This document shows positions 11,341 to 22,622 of a stretch of DNA of 64,000 bases, piece by piece; positions within the stretch are counted from its first letter, which is position 1; each line of letters opens with the position of its first letter. The stretch is from Rhynchonema sp. JSB1_4 (taxonomy: Eukaryota; Nematoda; Chromadorea; Monhysterida; Xyalidae). The notes beneath the pieces were generated by a model that saw only the letters and a program-made list of their open reading frames with translations, made no database searches and was not told the origin of the DNA. A program made the position numbers and the translations under genes. The DNA lies in assembly GCA_030248065.1 (NCBI GenBank), contig JASAMV010004405.1, positions 1 through 64,000 of the forward strand. The letters are read 5' to 3'.

Positions 11341-14067
11341 CTACCTAATAGCTACGCCCCTGCATGTCGGCACTATTTCTGTTTGCGATGAAGCTCTGAT
11401 AATAACAGAGTTTTACCAAATCGGAGCGGGCGCTGGTGCTAAATTTGGACTTTTGAGATCGACAATGATTTCTAAATGAGGAGTCGTGGGAATTTGAGTG
11501 CGCATCAGAAGCCCGGTAACTAAGGTATTTAGGGACTCATAAAAAATGTTTCTCTTCGCGGAAGACAAAAACGCAGCGCAAAGCAAACTTGAAACTTAAC
11601 AGTGACCGCTTTGAGTAATTTTGGTGACCGCTTTAAGTTTCGCCGCTTACAATGTTAATAATCTACGGCCCAATGAGAAGCGCAGAGTCACCTAAGGCAA
11701 AGGGCACTGGCCAAGAGAAAAAAGATAAAAAATGACTGCTTCCTCCGAAAGAGTGGCGGGCAGCTTTCGAGACTTTCTGGGAGAAAATAATGCGAGATTG
11801 CGAACGCAAAGGGCAAGAACACGAAAAATGAAAATGATAAATGGATTTTTGAACCAGGAATTTTTGCATATTGCTCTCACGCAAGGACACGCCAACTGTG
11901 TCCGACTTGGGCCACTCTGACATTGTTCACGTGTACAGTACATGTGCGCTACCATGACAACAACAAGTTATGTCACGTCCTAGTACTCGGCTTGTGGGAG
12001 GTGGCCATGTCACGTGTCGAAGTTGGGTGACCATTACGTAAAGTATATAGCACATGTCCGTTTTGCGTCCTGTTTTGATGTTCTTTAGCCTATAAGCCAC
12101 ATCGCGGTGTTCCAATGGTGGACAACGAAGCCGCCACAGGGCGCGCACAGACAAAAATTGGCGCCAGATTTGCCAGACATGGGACGAGCCTATTGAACCT
12201 TTGGAGGGATACCTGGTGCAATGGAACATTAGGTGCGTCTCTGCATGGCTGGGTTGGCTGAATAAACGCGCGACTGACTGAAACGAGCGCACATGCATTC
12301 TTATTATTTTTATTGATTGCTATGACTGCTACACGCGAACAAATGTCTGGGCTGCTGGGGGTAGGTGTGCGCTGTGCGGACGCATGCCGTGGTACCTTTG
12401 GGCATACGTTTTTACACGCAACAGTTTTGACGAAGCAAAAATTATACCCGTTTCGGTCGGCACAAAAACTGTTTTCGTCCATGAGCAATATAAGGTGCCG
12501 ACAGTCGAAAAACAACGTGGGTTTCAGAAAGGTGCATAATCGGACGGCGAGAAACAGATTTTGAGAATATTGGTAAATTCTTGTTATTTTCCGCTCGCTG
12601 CACAGAGACTTCTTCAGGTCTCCGTGGTGAGCGAGTGGAAGTGAAGAAAATCCTACAGCGGACAATATTTGTTCGGCAACCACGGCCAAGTCTGAGACAA
12701 TGAAGCAAATCGTAAAGTGGACTGTTGGTTGGTTCTAAAAAACGAACGAGGCAGCTGGTCCAGCCAAATTTTAGTGGCTGCGGGAAAAATGAAATGTGTA
12801 CCTACACCCATACGTGTAGAAATGTATACGCACATCTGTGCATGTAGCAAAACAAACCTATGCAACGCGATGGGGGTGGCTTGCCAACTCCAACCAGTGC
12901 CTATATAATGGTTAGATACATCGTATGGGGGTAGAAGATTCAGGCTGGGGAGATTCTAGCTGGCTGAGAACGGGAGATAGCACTGGCAGATGCAAGCAGA
13001 TTCAATATACAGTCTGTCTCCTGCACAGCGAACTTCAATTATGTGTAGGTACACGTACGTACACATTGTATATTGACAACTCAACGACTGGTGACCACAC
13101 GCATGTAGCCCCACTGTCTACACGGACGAGAAGAGCGCAATAGATACATAATGCAAGGATGGAAGGCAGCCCAAGCCAGCGTCAGCAAGGAATAGCAATA
13201 GCGGGTGCTGTGGTTTGGCTGGCCACTGCCGCCACCACACAGCGAAAGGGAGTGCAGTTGCAGCAGCTTAGAGCCTACGTACTATTGTGCAGTGCGGCTA
13301 AGGTGGTTGGCTGCTTGGAGGGGACATTGAAATGAAAGTACACACACACGCACAAGCAAGCACACGCACATATACATATATACTACTGCTTACACCATCA
13401 GCAGCCAAGCGCGCGCGCGCACAGGCAGGCGCTCCTGCTATCACAGCGCGTACAGGCACGGCCAGAACCGACCGACGGACACAAAAACACAGCATCATTC
13501 GAGTTCAGTTGACGTGAGCAAGCAGCACAAAACTAGTATTGCACACACACACACACACACAGAGAGAGAGACCGCTGCGGCGCGCGCAAAACACCCTCCT
13601 GTGTATGTTTTCTGTATGTACGTACAACTCTGACTGAATTGAGCCAAGTACAATGTGTATATACGTGGGTGTACATATGTACGTGCACACACTGCTTTCT
13701 GCTGTGGTTGGCAGTAACGTTTTTGGCAAGCGTACAACTTTCGCCCCGCGTTTAACTAACCCGCTGTTTTGAGACGGCCAGGCAGGCAGGCAGGCGCAGC
13801 ATCATAAGGCTGGGGGGTTAGTTGCGTTGATGCTCTCTCTCTCTGTGCTCTTTCTCGTTCTCTCGCTCGCTTTGCGGTTGCTGCACAGCACAGCACACAT
13901 GTACACGCTTGTGCGGTTGTGTTTATTATATATACATTCATGTGTGTGTGTGGCCGGCCATTTTGATGTTATGTGTATGTGTGTTCTGCACGTATTCATG
14001 TACTAACGTCGCATTGCTGAATGTTTGTGCTGTAGGTATGCACGTTGGGCACATACCTTCATGCGTA
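11341..14067. other. gene-poor stretch with microsatellites
   Basis: No exon with splice context was found. From about 13340 to 13700 the sequence is rich in short AC, GT and AG runs (for example an AC run at 13541-13560 followed by AGAGAGAG), with TACATA/TGTATG clusters. The open frames over this part are products of the simple repeats. Confidence 0.5.
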
Positions 14068-14601
14068 GGGTGGAATTTTCGAAAAGGTGTAAACGTCAGT
14101 TGGGTGTAAAGGTCGGTGTAAGCTCGGTAGGTGTAAGCACGGTGTAAACATGCTTTTCTCTGAATGTTTGCGGCCGTATGTTGACATTTTCCGAAAAATT
14201 TGTTGTGGTCTTACTGCCAGCCACTGGGGCGGGCTGTAAGACCTGTAAGGCCTGACGAGGGCTGTTGGGTTAGGGTAAGGTATAATTGTCCCCTCGATAG
14301 TCCAATGGATAAAGTGTTAGACTCACAGCCCAACGCCTCAAGTTCGATACCGCACGGAGGACATATCAGCCTGATGACGACAGCAGGATCCGTTGTCGAA
14401 ACGTCGCAACCGCGCCCCACCAGGCGCCTTACCCTAACCCAACAGCCCTCGTCAGGGCTAACCCCAGTGGCTGGCAATAAGACCACAACAAATTTTTCGC
14501 AAAGCGGTGTAAACATGAAACATGCTGCTGCTGTTAACGTCACAACGAGCTTCCGACCTGTACGCCCAAGTGACGTTTACACCGTTTTGAAAATACCACC
14601 C
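14068..14601. mobile_element. GTGTAAA-family foldback enclosing a tRNA-like sequence
   Basis: Outer arms (GGGTGGAATTTTCG ... GAAAATACCACCC) are those of the 226-bp family. Inside is a second inverted pair, GGCTGTTGGGTTAGGG at about 14268-14276 onward and CCCTAACCCAACAGCC near 14431-14446, with CCAGCCACTGGGG and CCCCAGTGGCTGG further out. A tRNA-like segment sits between them. The variant TGAAACATG occurs at 14516-14524. Confidence 0.65.
14289..14364 (+). pseudogene. tRNA-like sequence (degenerate)
   Basis: GTCCCCTC at the 5' end can pair with GGAGGAC at the 3' end. TAGTCCAATGGATAA resembles an A box and AGTTCGATACC a B box. The D, anticodon and T stems are imperfect, so I call it a tRNA pseudogene or SINE head captured in the foldback, without assigning an amino acid. 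Confidence 0.5.
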
Positions 14602-14641
14602 GCAGCGTGTTTACGTCGAGATACGCATGTTCTCCCACATA

Positions 14642-14871
14642 TACTCCGACAATACTTTTGGGAGAAACTTTTCAAATGCGTTGCCTGATCCGTAAAGCTC
14701 ATTATGCGTGTATTAGCTGCAGCGGTCACGTGACTGCCAGCCGCTCAACACACAAGTCTAACTTAGCGATTTGTGAATAGCTACGAAACTCAGCTGGCTG
14801 CCCCAGTTGCGTGTGCTTTACGGATCAGGCAACGCTTTTGAAAAGTTTCTCCCAAAAGTATTGTCAGAGTA
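14642..14871. mobile_element. TA-flanked MITE with 60-bp terminal inverted repeats
   Basis: ACTCCGACAATACTTTTGGG at the left end and its inverted match (CCCAAAAGTATTGTCAGAGT) at the right, each followed inward by GAAACTTTTCAAA and GGATCAGGCAACG. The flanks are TA on both sides. Length, TA target and CTCC-type ends resemble Stowaway-like Tc1/mariner MITEs. Confidence 0.7.
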
Positions 14872-15129
14872 TACATACATACATATGCGCAGGAGCGCAG
14901 CAGTCGCTCCCCTCCCCAAAGCACCTCACGTGCGCGCTTGCTGCTTGGAGCAAAGTGGAGCCAAGCACACCGAAACTCCACCTAATATCACACACACACA
15001 AACTTTATCTGGGTCTTGGTTGGCTCAAGAAACGCATGCGGCCACGGACGTAATAAAATCTGACATGCTAGGTACTACAAGCTGCAGGCTCACCTATGTA
15101 TGTATGCTGGGGCGTATGTATGTAGGTCT

Positions 15130-15485
15130 GAATTTAGGAGGTATGTACCTGGATGAAAAGTCATTTTTATCCCGTGCTTGTTCTGTTTATGAAACGGCGT
15201 TTTTATCCAGTTCAAGATTCGGCGCCTATTACATAAGCCAAAACCATGTACCAGCCAGCGCGCAGAAAGTTTGACTTTTTTGTTCCTGAAACCACCAGAA
15301 GCCAGTGAAAATGCGTGTATTTGACTCGCGAAGCGCGCGATTTTTTGCCTTTTCTAGTGTTCGAGAGTGAAAACCTTGCGATTCAGGGTCCTTTTCCAAC
15401 TTGTAGCTACTAAGAGGGGGACAGCACCCCTGAGCGGCTGAGATGGTACCTGTACCCCAGGTACCCCTCTCCTACACCGCTGCAC
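15130..15485 (-). repeat. dispersed repeat, inverted copy of 10825-11340
   Basis: Shares GTTCCTGAAACCACCAGAAG, GTACCCCTCTCCTACACC and GGATGAAAAGTCATTTTTATC-like segments with the copy at 10.8-11.3 kb in reverse. Divergence is considerable, indicating an old repeat. Confidence 0.5.
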
Positions 15486-15514
15486 CCCGTAACTATGCTG
15501 CATACTGCGAAAGG

Positions 15515-15893
15515 ACGTGCATAGTTCAACCACGTGCTCATGAGACGACTCTTTTTTAAAAGCTTGCTTGGCCAAATTCAAAAATGCGCCGGTTGCACGT
15601 ATTTTCGCAAACAAAAAAAAGAGATTGGGCCGAGAGACATGATGACAAGTTCCAGCTGGCTGACCTCAACTTGTTGCGTGCTGACGCGAACAGCAACGTT
15701 ATTCAACACGCAAATGTTTTGGGAGTCAATAGGGAATTTACGCACCGAGGTGGAGAGCGTGTTTTTAAACAATACATGCGTTTCTCTATCTTTCATTTCC
15801 GAAATACGTGGAGCCGGAACATTATTGGATCCGTTCAAGTCAACTTCAAAATAAGTCGTCTCATGAGTTCGTGGCGGCTCGACTATACTACGT
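15515..15893. mobile_element. foldback element with TCATGAGACGAC ends (copy 1)
   Basis: GCTCATGAGACGACT at about 15537 and AGTCGTCTCATGAG at about 15850 are inverted ends, flanked by TAGT/ACTA-like sequence. A second copy lies at 25753-26033. Near its centre is AAATGTTTTGG (about 15709-15720), a near match to the TGAAACATT core. Confidence 0.6.
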
Positions 15894-16271
15894 AAGCAGC
15901 CCCTCAGCTAGCCTGAAGCCCTTTCATGCGTGGTGCCTTTCGGGATGTGGTACCATATCTCTGCTTGGGTCACAGTGTAGCATGTATAGCAGGTCTTATT
16001 ACAATGTTGAAAGGCTTGCCAAAAATGATTGTAGCCTGCATGGTATGGGTGAAAATAGGTGGGGGAAGCTTTTCCTTGCAGTTGAAGGCATTTGTTAGAA
16101 TTAACATACATCATAGCTGTTGTAGCTCCATCGAACTTGAGTGCTGCTGCAAAAAATGTCTTTTGACGTGATGCGGACACAGGTCTCTGAAACATCGACG
16201 TAACACTGGTATTCAATTGATTTTAGTTTTTATCTTGAACTTCGAATGCGAATTCGAAGATCGAAGCTTAA

Positions 16272-16918
16272 ACCTGGCCCGCCACTATTGATATTTAAAA
16301 TTTTTGGTTTGTTTTTTTGCTCTAATTTAGTTGCCGACATCGAGACGAATAAGGTTTATATTCATGACTTTTTTATCTGGTGCAGATTTTATATCGAAAT
16401 CAATAGATAAACACCGGTTCTCGGGAACAAAATTAAAAAAAATAGATAGACCCCCACTGCTTGGCAATCACGTCAGCCAGGAACAAAATTTTGAATTGCC
16501 GCAAAATTGTCATAGGCTTACAGTATGCTATTAGGGATTTTACACTCCCGACTTTACGCTCCCACTACACAGTGCTGCCAGTGCGCGCGCTTGCAATACG
16601 TGTGTTATGCACTGACAAACAGAGCGGCACTGTACAAAACGCATGGGCAAGATCACGTGACTACCGTATGCCTGTGATAAGAAGCAGTCGGCCATCTTGA
16701 ATATTTGTTCCTGTCTTCCTGAAATGCACTAAATGGGGGTCTATCTATTTTTTGGAATTTTGTTCCCGAGAACCGAGGTTTATCGATTAATTTCGGTATT
16801 AAATCGGCATTTAACGGAAAAGTCACGAATATAAACCTTGTTCGTTTCGATGTCGGCAACAGAAATAGATCATAAAAACAGAACAAAATTTTCAAATATC
16901 AATAGTGGCGGGCCAGGT
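16272..16918. mobile_element. TTAA-flanked MITE with about 190-bp arms
   Basis: Ends ACCTGGCCCGCCACTATTG and CAATAGTGGCGGGCCAGGT, with TTAA at 16268-16271 and 16919-16922. The arms also share GTTGCCGACATCGA and TCTCGGGAACAAAATT. The unpaired centre has no coding potential. It belongs with the other TTAA-flanked elements here by target only. Confidence 0.78.
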
Positions 16919-17413
16919 TTAAAGATGATAATATGACAAAACTCAACCGGTGTGAAATCGAAAACTGACCGCACACAATAGCCAAAGACAAGCAGTAATC
17001 ACTAACATGAACGAAAAATTATTGACACATTGATAATACTGACATTTGATATAGTTTTTAGATATACATACCATGCAATATAATATTTATTATTGTGTGT
17101 GATGTGACATTATAATATTGCACAAGAATTTCGCGAATAAACAGCGGATAGTGTATCCAATGCCCAACATGTGAATGCAGATTACATGATATACAATGTG
17201 CAACGAAAACTGTCTAGCGCATTAAGAAGCGGCAGTGCGTCGCTTTGATTATTAAATTTGCGTGCATCAAGAAGAAGGGTTATTATTTGATTTGATTCGG
17301 ATACTTCAGTCCCGGACAAAGTTCGATACAATTCTCTGAAGTTTTTTTCACTGGAAGGTTTCATCGTGCAAAGCTTAATCAGGATCTTCAGAATTGTGTA
17401 CGATGCACGCGCA

Positions 17414-20400
17414 TCAAGCTGTGCTCTGACTCTGACTACATGATCCGTTGAGTGTCTCCAGCTCGAGGGTGTATCCCTGTCGCATTTTGGTCAGAAAGAA
17501 GAACACGATGACCCTCCACGCGCGCATGACTTCGGCGCGACTCGACTTGGCCTTCCAGCTGAGTCCATAGTCACACATGGCGTCAGACAGAATGTCCCAG
17601 AACTCCGATCGGAATTGTACATCTGCAGATTTAGAGAAAAAAATCACACACATACACACACTGATTTGGCGAGAAAAGCATGCACAATTTTGAGTGAAAA
17701 ATTACACAATGGCCGGTGTAAGATGTCTGGGGTCAGTCAAAGGTGTGTGGCGTCCTTTTGAGTAAGCGTATTCGGAAATTGTTCGACTGTGAAACATTTG
17801 GCCAGCGTACACCTTGATTGTTAGGACAGTCATCTGTTATAGTAAATTTCCAATATCGTTGCCTCATGAATTTTTACAGACGCAGGGAAACTCCCGTTCG
17901 AAGCCGAGGCAGGCAACAAGCTCAACACACAAGTCAACAAGCCATCACCGAGCTGACACGCACAGTTCTGTGACTGAAACATTCGAAACGCACACGAGCC
18001 AGCTGCGTGGCTTGTTGACTGTGTGTTGAGCTTGTTGCCTGCCTCGACTTCGAACGGGAGTTTTCCTGCGTCTGTAAAAATGTATGAGGCAACGAAATTA
18101 GAAACTTACCATGCCCTGGTCTAATGTATGATATATTCCTAAAACTATTTTCCATGCAAATGCTTACTAACCTTTTGTGAAAAAATAAGAAATGCTCAAT
18201 TTTAGAGTGAGAAGTGAAAATTAAAAGTGGAACATTACCATTGGAAGTTTCAAGTTTTGCGTGTGCGGCACCGTAGCTGACCAAAAGCGGGCCCAGACAA
18301 TCATCTGAAAACAAGTCACTGTACAATTCGTTTGTCGTCGGCATCTGTGGGCGGCGAGTTTGAGCCTGCCGAAACGTTCGGCTTATTTGTTCAGCTGGAG
18401 TTGTTGTCATATTTTTGTACTTTACAGTTCCCAAGTTAAACACTGTTTACAAAAGCGGTATACATATGTCAAGCAAATGATAATCCAGTGGTGAGTGCTT
18501 CAGTTATATGAAGTGACCTTTCTTCCTTGTCAGACAAAACTGTTTTATACTGATGTGCCCGGATCGCAGTGAAACATTGCTGCTCCAATTGAGCTTGCGC
18601 ATGTTGTTCTGTGCGTGCTTTGCCAGTGAATCATCACCAATAATGTAAAGGCAAACTACGCCAACACGAGCCCGATTTCGGTGGTGTGCTTACAAAACTA
18701 TTAGAAAGAGAAAATCCCCATGCACCCCACAACGTGTACAACGTGTTGTCGTGAACATACCGTGTTTCGTGAACACGTGAGTACACAGTACAATGTGGAA
18801 TGGACATGAAATGACCACTTATGACGCCAACACGAGCCCGATATCGCAGGTGGTGTGCTTACAAAACGAATAGAAAGAGAAAATCCTCGTGCGCCATGTT
18901 GTATTCTATGTGACATTTCCCAAATCAGCAACCACGTATGAATGTTTCACTAATCTGCCACCTCCGAAATTCGGCTCGTGTTGGCGTAGTGCTACTATAC
19001 CTACCCAGCACGTCCAATGTTTCGAGCGCCATGTCGACGGCATCCGTCAACAAATGGCAGTGATGCCGGAAACATTCTTGTTCGACCAGGTTAGTGCTGC
19101 TGCTGATCGCTTGCGATCGACTGGGCTTGTTGCCTGAATTTGGAAGACAAACTTGGTGATTGGATTGGGACCTGTCTTGGTTACACGTCTTGCCTTTTCG
19201 TCTATTGTAAGGGTGCTACGAAATTTAGTTGTGCCACGAAGTTCGAAAGGCGTGCATACTCAGATGCGCAAAAATATCTCTCTTACGCAGGTCAAAATTT
19301 TCGGCGTCACGAACTGCCCTTATTTGTAAAACACACGTGACCAAGTTTGAAATGTCTTGCCATCACCGTGGTGGTTTTAATATGAACTGAATTGCGGTGT
19401 GAAACATCAGCCGACGAACCAATATTATCCGGGCTCATGCCACAGATGCCCATTAATTCGGGACAGTCCGTGAATATCCGATTGTAAACCCATTCGCCCA
19501 CTGTTGAGCCGCCTGAACGTTGTTTGGTCGTATTGTTGTCGCGAAATGTGGTCTAAAAACGAATTATGCACATGCGATGCACATCCTGGGACGATTCAGC
19601 CCCATTGGATGACAATTTATGACTGTTTTTGAAAAACAGAAATGCAAGGCAGCGCTTTTTGCCGTGATGGTCATGCGAACCCGCTTTTGGAGCCACCCAG
19701 GCGTCATAATGCGCTTTTAGCGAATGCGGTCGTTAACTTACAAAAAGGTCTTCCCCTTACAACTGTTTTTACACTGGTCAATTTTACGTCCTCCCACCAC
19801 CAGGGTTGGATTAAAAAATTTTTTTATTATCGAACTTTTTTTTAAAAAAAACTTTTTAAAATTTTTTTTTAAAAATCACTTTTTTTTATTCCGGACCCCC
19901 AAAAAATTGGTTTCTTGAAGAATGAAATTTCTGAAATCATGTTAGTAAGGTATGTTTTGAGAGACACTAAAGAGAACTTTTCCACCGACTTGCATGTTAT
20001 ACGTGGATCACCTGCGATCTAATCCCCTTGGTCATAACTTTGAGAAATTCGAAGATAACTGTGGGTATACATACTGTATATGACAAAGGGAAGACCAACC
20101 TTCTGTTTGTGAATCTGGGGATAGATTTGAAGAGAGATAAAGACTCACACCATACTCACTTTGTGTCACAAGAGCAACAAATAGCTAATCCGCACAACTG
20201 CAAACAGGCGAGCAACGTGGAGTCTGTCGATAGCTTACGACACGCTCAAAAACTGTACAGTATACGATATGGGGTATCCTATTATACATGCAGCTGTTGT
20301 TGGGATGGCTGGGAACTGTATGAGTCCATCACAACACCAATTCAAACTGAAATATGAGCGCCGCAGGCAATTTTTTGAGGATCATGAGCAATAAAACACA

Positions 20401-22168
20401 TGAAAATATGCCTTTTTACCTTAAAAAAGTCACAAAATAACGAAAAAGAGTGAAAAAATAATAAAAAAAGTGGACTTACTTTTTAAAATTTTAAAATAAA
20501 AAAAGTGGCCAACTTTTTTTTGTAAAAAAAAAATTTTTTTTTACAAAAAAATTTTTACTTTTTTTTAAGCCAACCCTGCCCACCACGCAATCGCCAAACG
20601 CAAAGATAAACTCCGCTTCCATCCATGGATGCAGTGCAGCGCGCGCTAAATTGACATCGAACATCAAAAAAAACCCGCTTAGTTTTCCCGTGACTGTTTT
20701 GTACTGTAATCAACGTTACAGTAACCCATCAACGTAACCAACATCATACAGTAACCAGTAACCAACTTTGAGCAATTCCATCTGTCTCTGTGTGAGATGC
20801 ATTCCGTCGGCCGATTCGGCCAGATACGCAATGTCCGTAAAGTCGGACATTCGCCGTTTGCTGCGTCGAATCACCGCGCCGCCCAGCCCAGACATGCCCA
20901 GCAGCAGGGGTGCGATCGTGGCCGTATGGGCGCGGTAGGAGGCCACTGCAATCACAGAATGATTGTGATAAATATGTTTGTGCACCTTTCTTTTCATATA
21001 ATTTCACTATCAACTTTGCAGGCAAGCACTTTGACTTTTGCCAGGACAGGCCGCGACACGGCAGGGCAGTGGCAATCTCTTTTGTTTGACGATATACTGT
21101 ATGTATTTAGAGTTGCAACACGAATTTCGACCAGCGCGTCAAAGCTGTTTGTTCTTTGGACTAAAACAAAGTCTTACGCTGGCCAAACTTAGTGCTGTAC
21201 AACGTTATCACGAATTGCAGTTCAGCCAAATCTAGCCGAAACCATCATCGCCGTAGTGGCGTAAGTTGCGAAACATCTCGCGAAAACGTTGAAATCACAA
21301 ACGTTGAAATGTTTGTGCTGGTGTCAGCAAAAGTTGGGTTTAAAGGTCGGTGTCAGCTCTGTCGAAAGCTCGGGTAAGAAAGTTCGGTGTCAACCAGTGA
21401 GGCTGGGTGTAGCACGAGTTCACACCGAATTTTGTTGCGACCGATCTGTATACCGACCTTTAAGCCCAACTCTTGTTGACACCGGCTCGTTCGAAAATTC
21501 CAGCCTACGCATAGTTTTAAGGGTGTATCTAACGTCTCTTAACCCCATGTTTTACGAGGTGCAATCGAAAGATGACATCGACAGGCCGGCGTGTGCAAAA
21601 AACCGCGTCTTGTAACTCGCTAGATCGCGAAATCTTGTGGGTTACTTTTCGAATTAAATCAATTTCCGGACACAAAACTCCAGGCGCTTTTGAGTGGGCG
21701 CTACACACGTTTGGCGTTTTTCTGCTGAAACATTGCATGTTTAAGCGCGGCTCAGCCGCCTATACAATGCACGTAGACGCTCAACACACACCGCTCTGGC
21801 TGCTGGCTTGACTGTGGACACAATGAATGTTTCATTTAACACATAGAAGCTGGTTTGTGTGTGTTTCGCTTCGTAGCTTTTTTCAGTCAGCTCAGTCTGA
21901 ATTTTGTGTCCGGAAATTGATTTTATTCGAAAAGTAACCCTCAAGATTTCAAGATTTAGCGAGTTAGAAGACGCGGTTTTTTGCACACGGCGGCCTTTCG
22001 GGGGCATCTTTCAATTCCGCCCAACAAAACATGGGGTTAGGAGACGTTAGACACACCCTTTAAGTTGTTGAATCGCTTACTTTTGGGCAAGTCCGTCAAC
22101 GAGTCCTGGTCTTCGTCGTGTTCCCTGTTTGGCAAAGGCATGCCGCTTGCAACGGCAGCCGCCTCCAT
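17414..22168 (-). CDS. globin of nematode type, six exons
   Basis: Exons in coding order: 22168-22081, 20945-20767, 19552-19420, 19133-19005, 18394-18239, 17622-17414; 894 bases, 297 residues plus stop, all phases consistent. The globin fold is read as LTQRQMELLKTTF (helix A), VGEWVYNRIFTDCPEL (B-C), ECFRHHCHLLTDAVDMALETLD (helix E, with His at the distal position), LLVSYGAAHAKLE (helix F; proximal His about residue 221), FRSEFWDILSDAMCDYGLSW (G) and AEVMRAWRVIVFFFLTKMRQGY (H). Family members bind haem and O2 or act in redox or gas sensing. An N-terminal extension of about 90 residues and a 30-residue insertion before helix F are present. I see no signal peptide from the chosen Met; the 22168 start is the first Met in its exon, and an upstream exon is possible. 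Introns hold a hAT-like element, TTAA and TA foldbacks, and GCCAACACGAGC-family repeats. Confidence 0.82.
17842..18109. mobile_element. TA-flanked foldback, GTAAATTTCC family (copy 1)
   Basis: Arms begin GTAAATTTCCAATATCGTTG and contain GGCAACAAGCTCAACACAC inverted as GTGTTGAGCTTGTTGCC. The dyad centre (about 17975) is occupied by GACTGAAACATTCG (core 17975-17983). It lies in the last intron of the globin gene. A close copy is at 52120-52393; diverged relatives are at 31097-31350 and 44885-45099. Confidence 0.75.
18645..18992. mobile_element. two partial/complete copies of the GCCAACACGAGC-family MITE
   Basis: A truncated copy starts near 18645 (AAAGGCAAACTACGCCAACA). A second runs from about 18811 to 18992, with inverted ends GCCAACACGAGCCCGAT and CGGCTCGTGTTGGCGTAGT. 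It carries the internal module ACGAATAGAAAGAGAAAAT and AATGTTTCA at 18941-18949. It lies immediately after the donor of the globin exon ending at 19005. Confidence 0.7.
19801..20578. mobile_element. non-autonomous hAT-like element (copy 1)
   Basis: Ends CAGGGTTGG and CCAACCCTG, with A/T-homopolymer-rich subterminal arms. It is flanked by a perfect 8-bp duplication, CCCACCAC, at 19793-19800 and 20579-20586. The CAGGG ends and 8-bp duplication are hAT hallmarks. It has no transposase and lies in the globin intron between 19552 and 20767. Confidence 0.88.
21123..21190. repeat. paired AATTTCGACCAGCGT motif, 68-bp mini-foldback
   Basis: AATTTCGACCAGCGTCAA at 21123 and TTACGCTGGCCAAACTT ending at 21190 are inverted copies in a globin intron. 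Same motif as the pairs at 7884-7941, 47039-47105 and 51429-51482. Confidence 0.6.
21300..21506. repeat. diverged GTGTAAA-family palindrome
   Basis: Arms AAAGGTCGGTGTCAGCTCTG and TGTATACCGACCTTTAAGCC with GAAAATTCCAGCC at the right end. It is a diverged member of the family whose intact copies are the 226-bp elements near 46-48 kb. The core 9-mer is not conserved here. Confidence 0.5.
21521..22059. mobile_element. TTAA-flanked foldback in the first globin intron
   Basis: Ends GGGTGTATCTAACGTCTC and GAGACGTTAGACACACCC(T), flanked by TTAA at 21517-21520 and 22060-22063. Arms of about 150 bases (TCAATTTCCGGACACAAAA and inverse). TGAAACATT at 21725-21733 and its reverse complement at 21826-21834 lie symmetrically about the dyad centre at about 21790. 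Confidence 0.8.
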
Positions 22169-22423
22169 CCAGATTTGTGATATCGTCGGTTTGGGCCGTT
22201 TCCGTTTCGACTTGTGTTTATTCCAACGACAACACCATTTGGTTGTGACGTATGTGCTGCTGCCCCTACAGCCGAAATAGCGATGGTATAGATGTGCGGC
22301 GCATCCTCTTTATAGCGAAAATTTTTGACCACACATCACTTCACCAATCTTAACGTTGGGTTTCTCATTATTGGTCAGTATAGTGAGTGTGAACCCTGAA
22401 CCGCCACGCTAAACGTATGCTCT

Positions 22424-22502
22424 CTGAAGGAGTCGAACCTCCGACCTCCCAGCCACCAGGCCTGGACAGCCAGTGGCTCTACCAACTGAGCTACGGGAAC
22501 GC
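22424..22502 (-). pseudogene. tRNA-like sequence with intact A and B boxes
   Basis: On the minus strand TAGCTCAGTTGG is a perfect A box and GGTTCGACTCC a perfect B box, with a pairable T stem. The acceptor stem pairs only partly (GTTCCCG against AGAGAGC), and the anticodon loop is enlarged or carries a short insert (CTGTCCA within it would give GTC, Asp). I favour a tRNA pseudogene or SINE head; a functional tRNA is not excluded. Confidence 0.55.
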
Positions 22503-22622
22503 GGTCTGGCTGCTGCTCAAAGTTGCACTTATACCCATGCAACCGTGCAGACACACACTGCTTTGCACGCCACAGCGCTACACGTTGCGCTGGCTAGCCA
22601 GTACACATGAGAATTCCTTACA

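Noticed and set aside
17182..17440. Second minus-strand frame continuing past the globin stop (possible frameshift)
   Set aside because: The globin fold is complete before the stop and all exon phases sum correctly; the overlapping 80-codon frame has no globin features and is probably chance.
21289..22007. Open frames of 70-110 codons in palindrome arms
   Set aside because: They are mirrored on the opposite strand of the other arm and follow the inverted repeat, not a gene.
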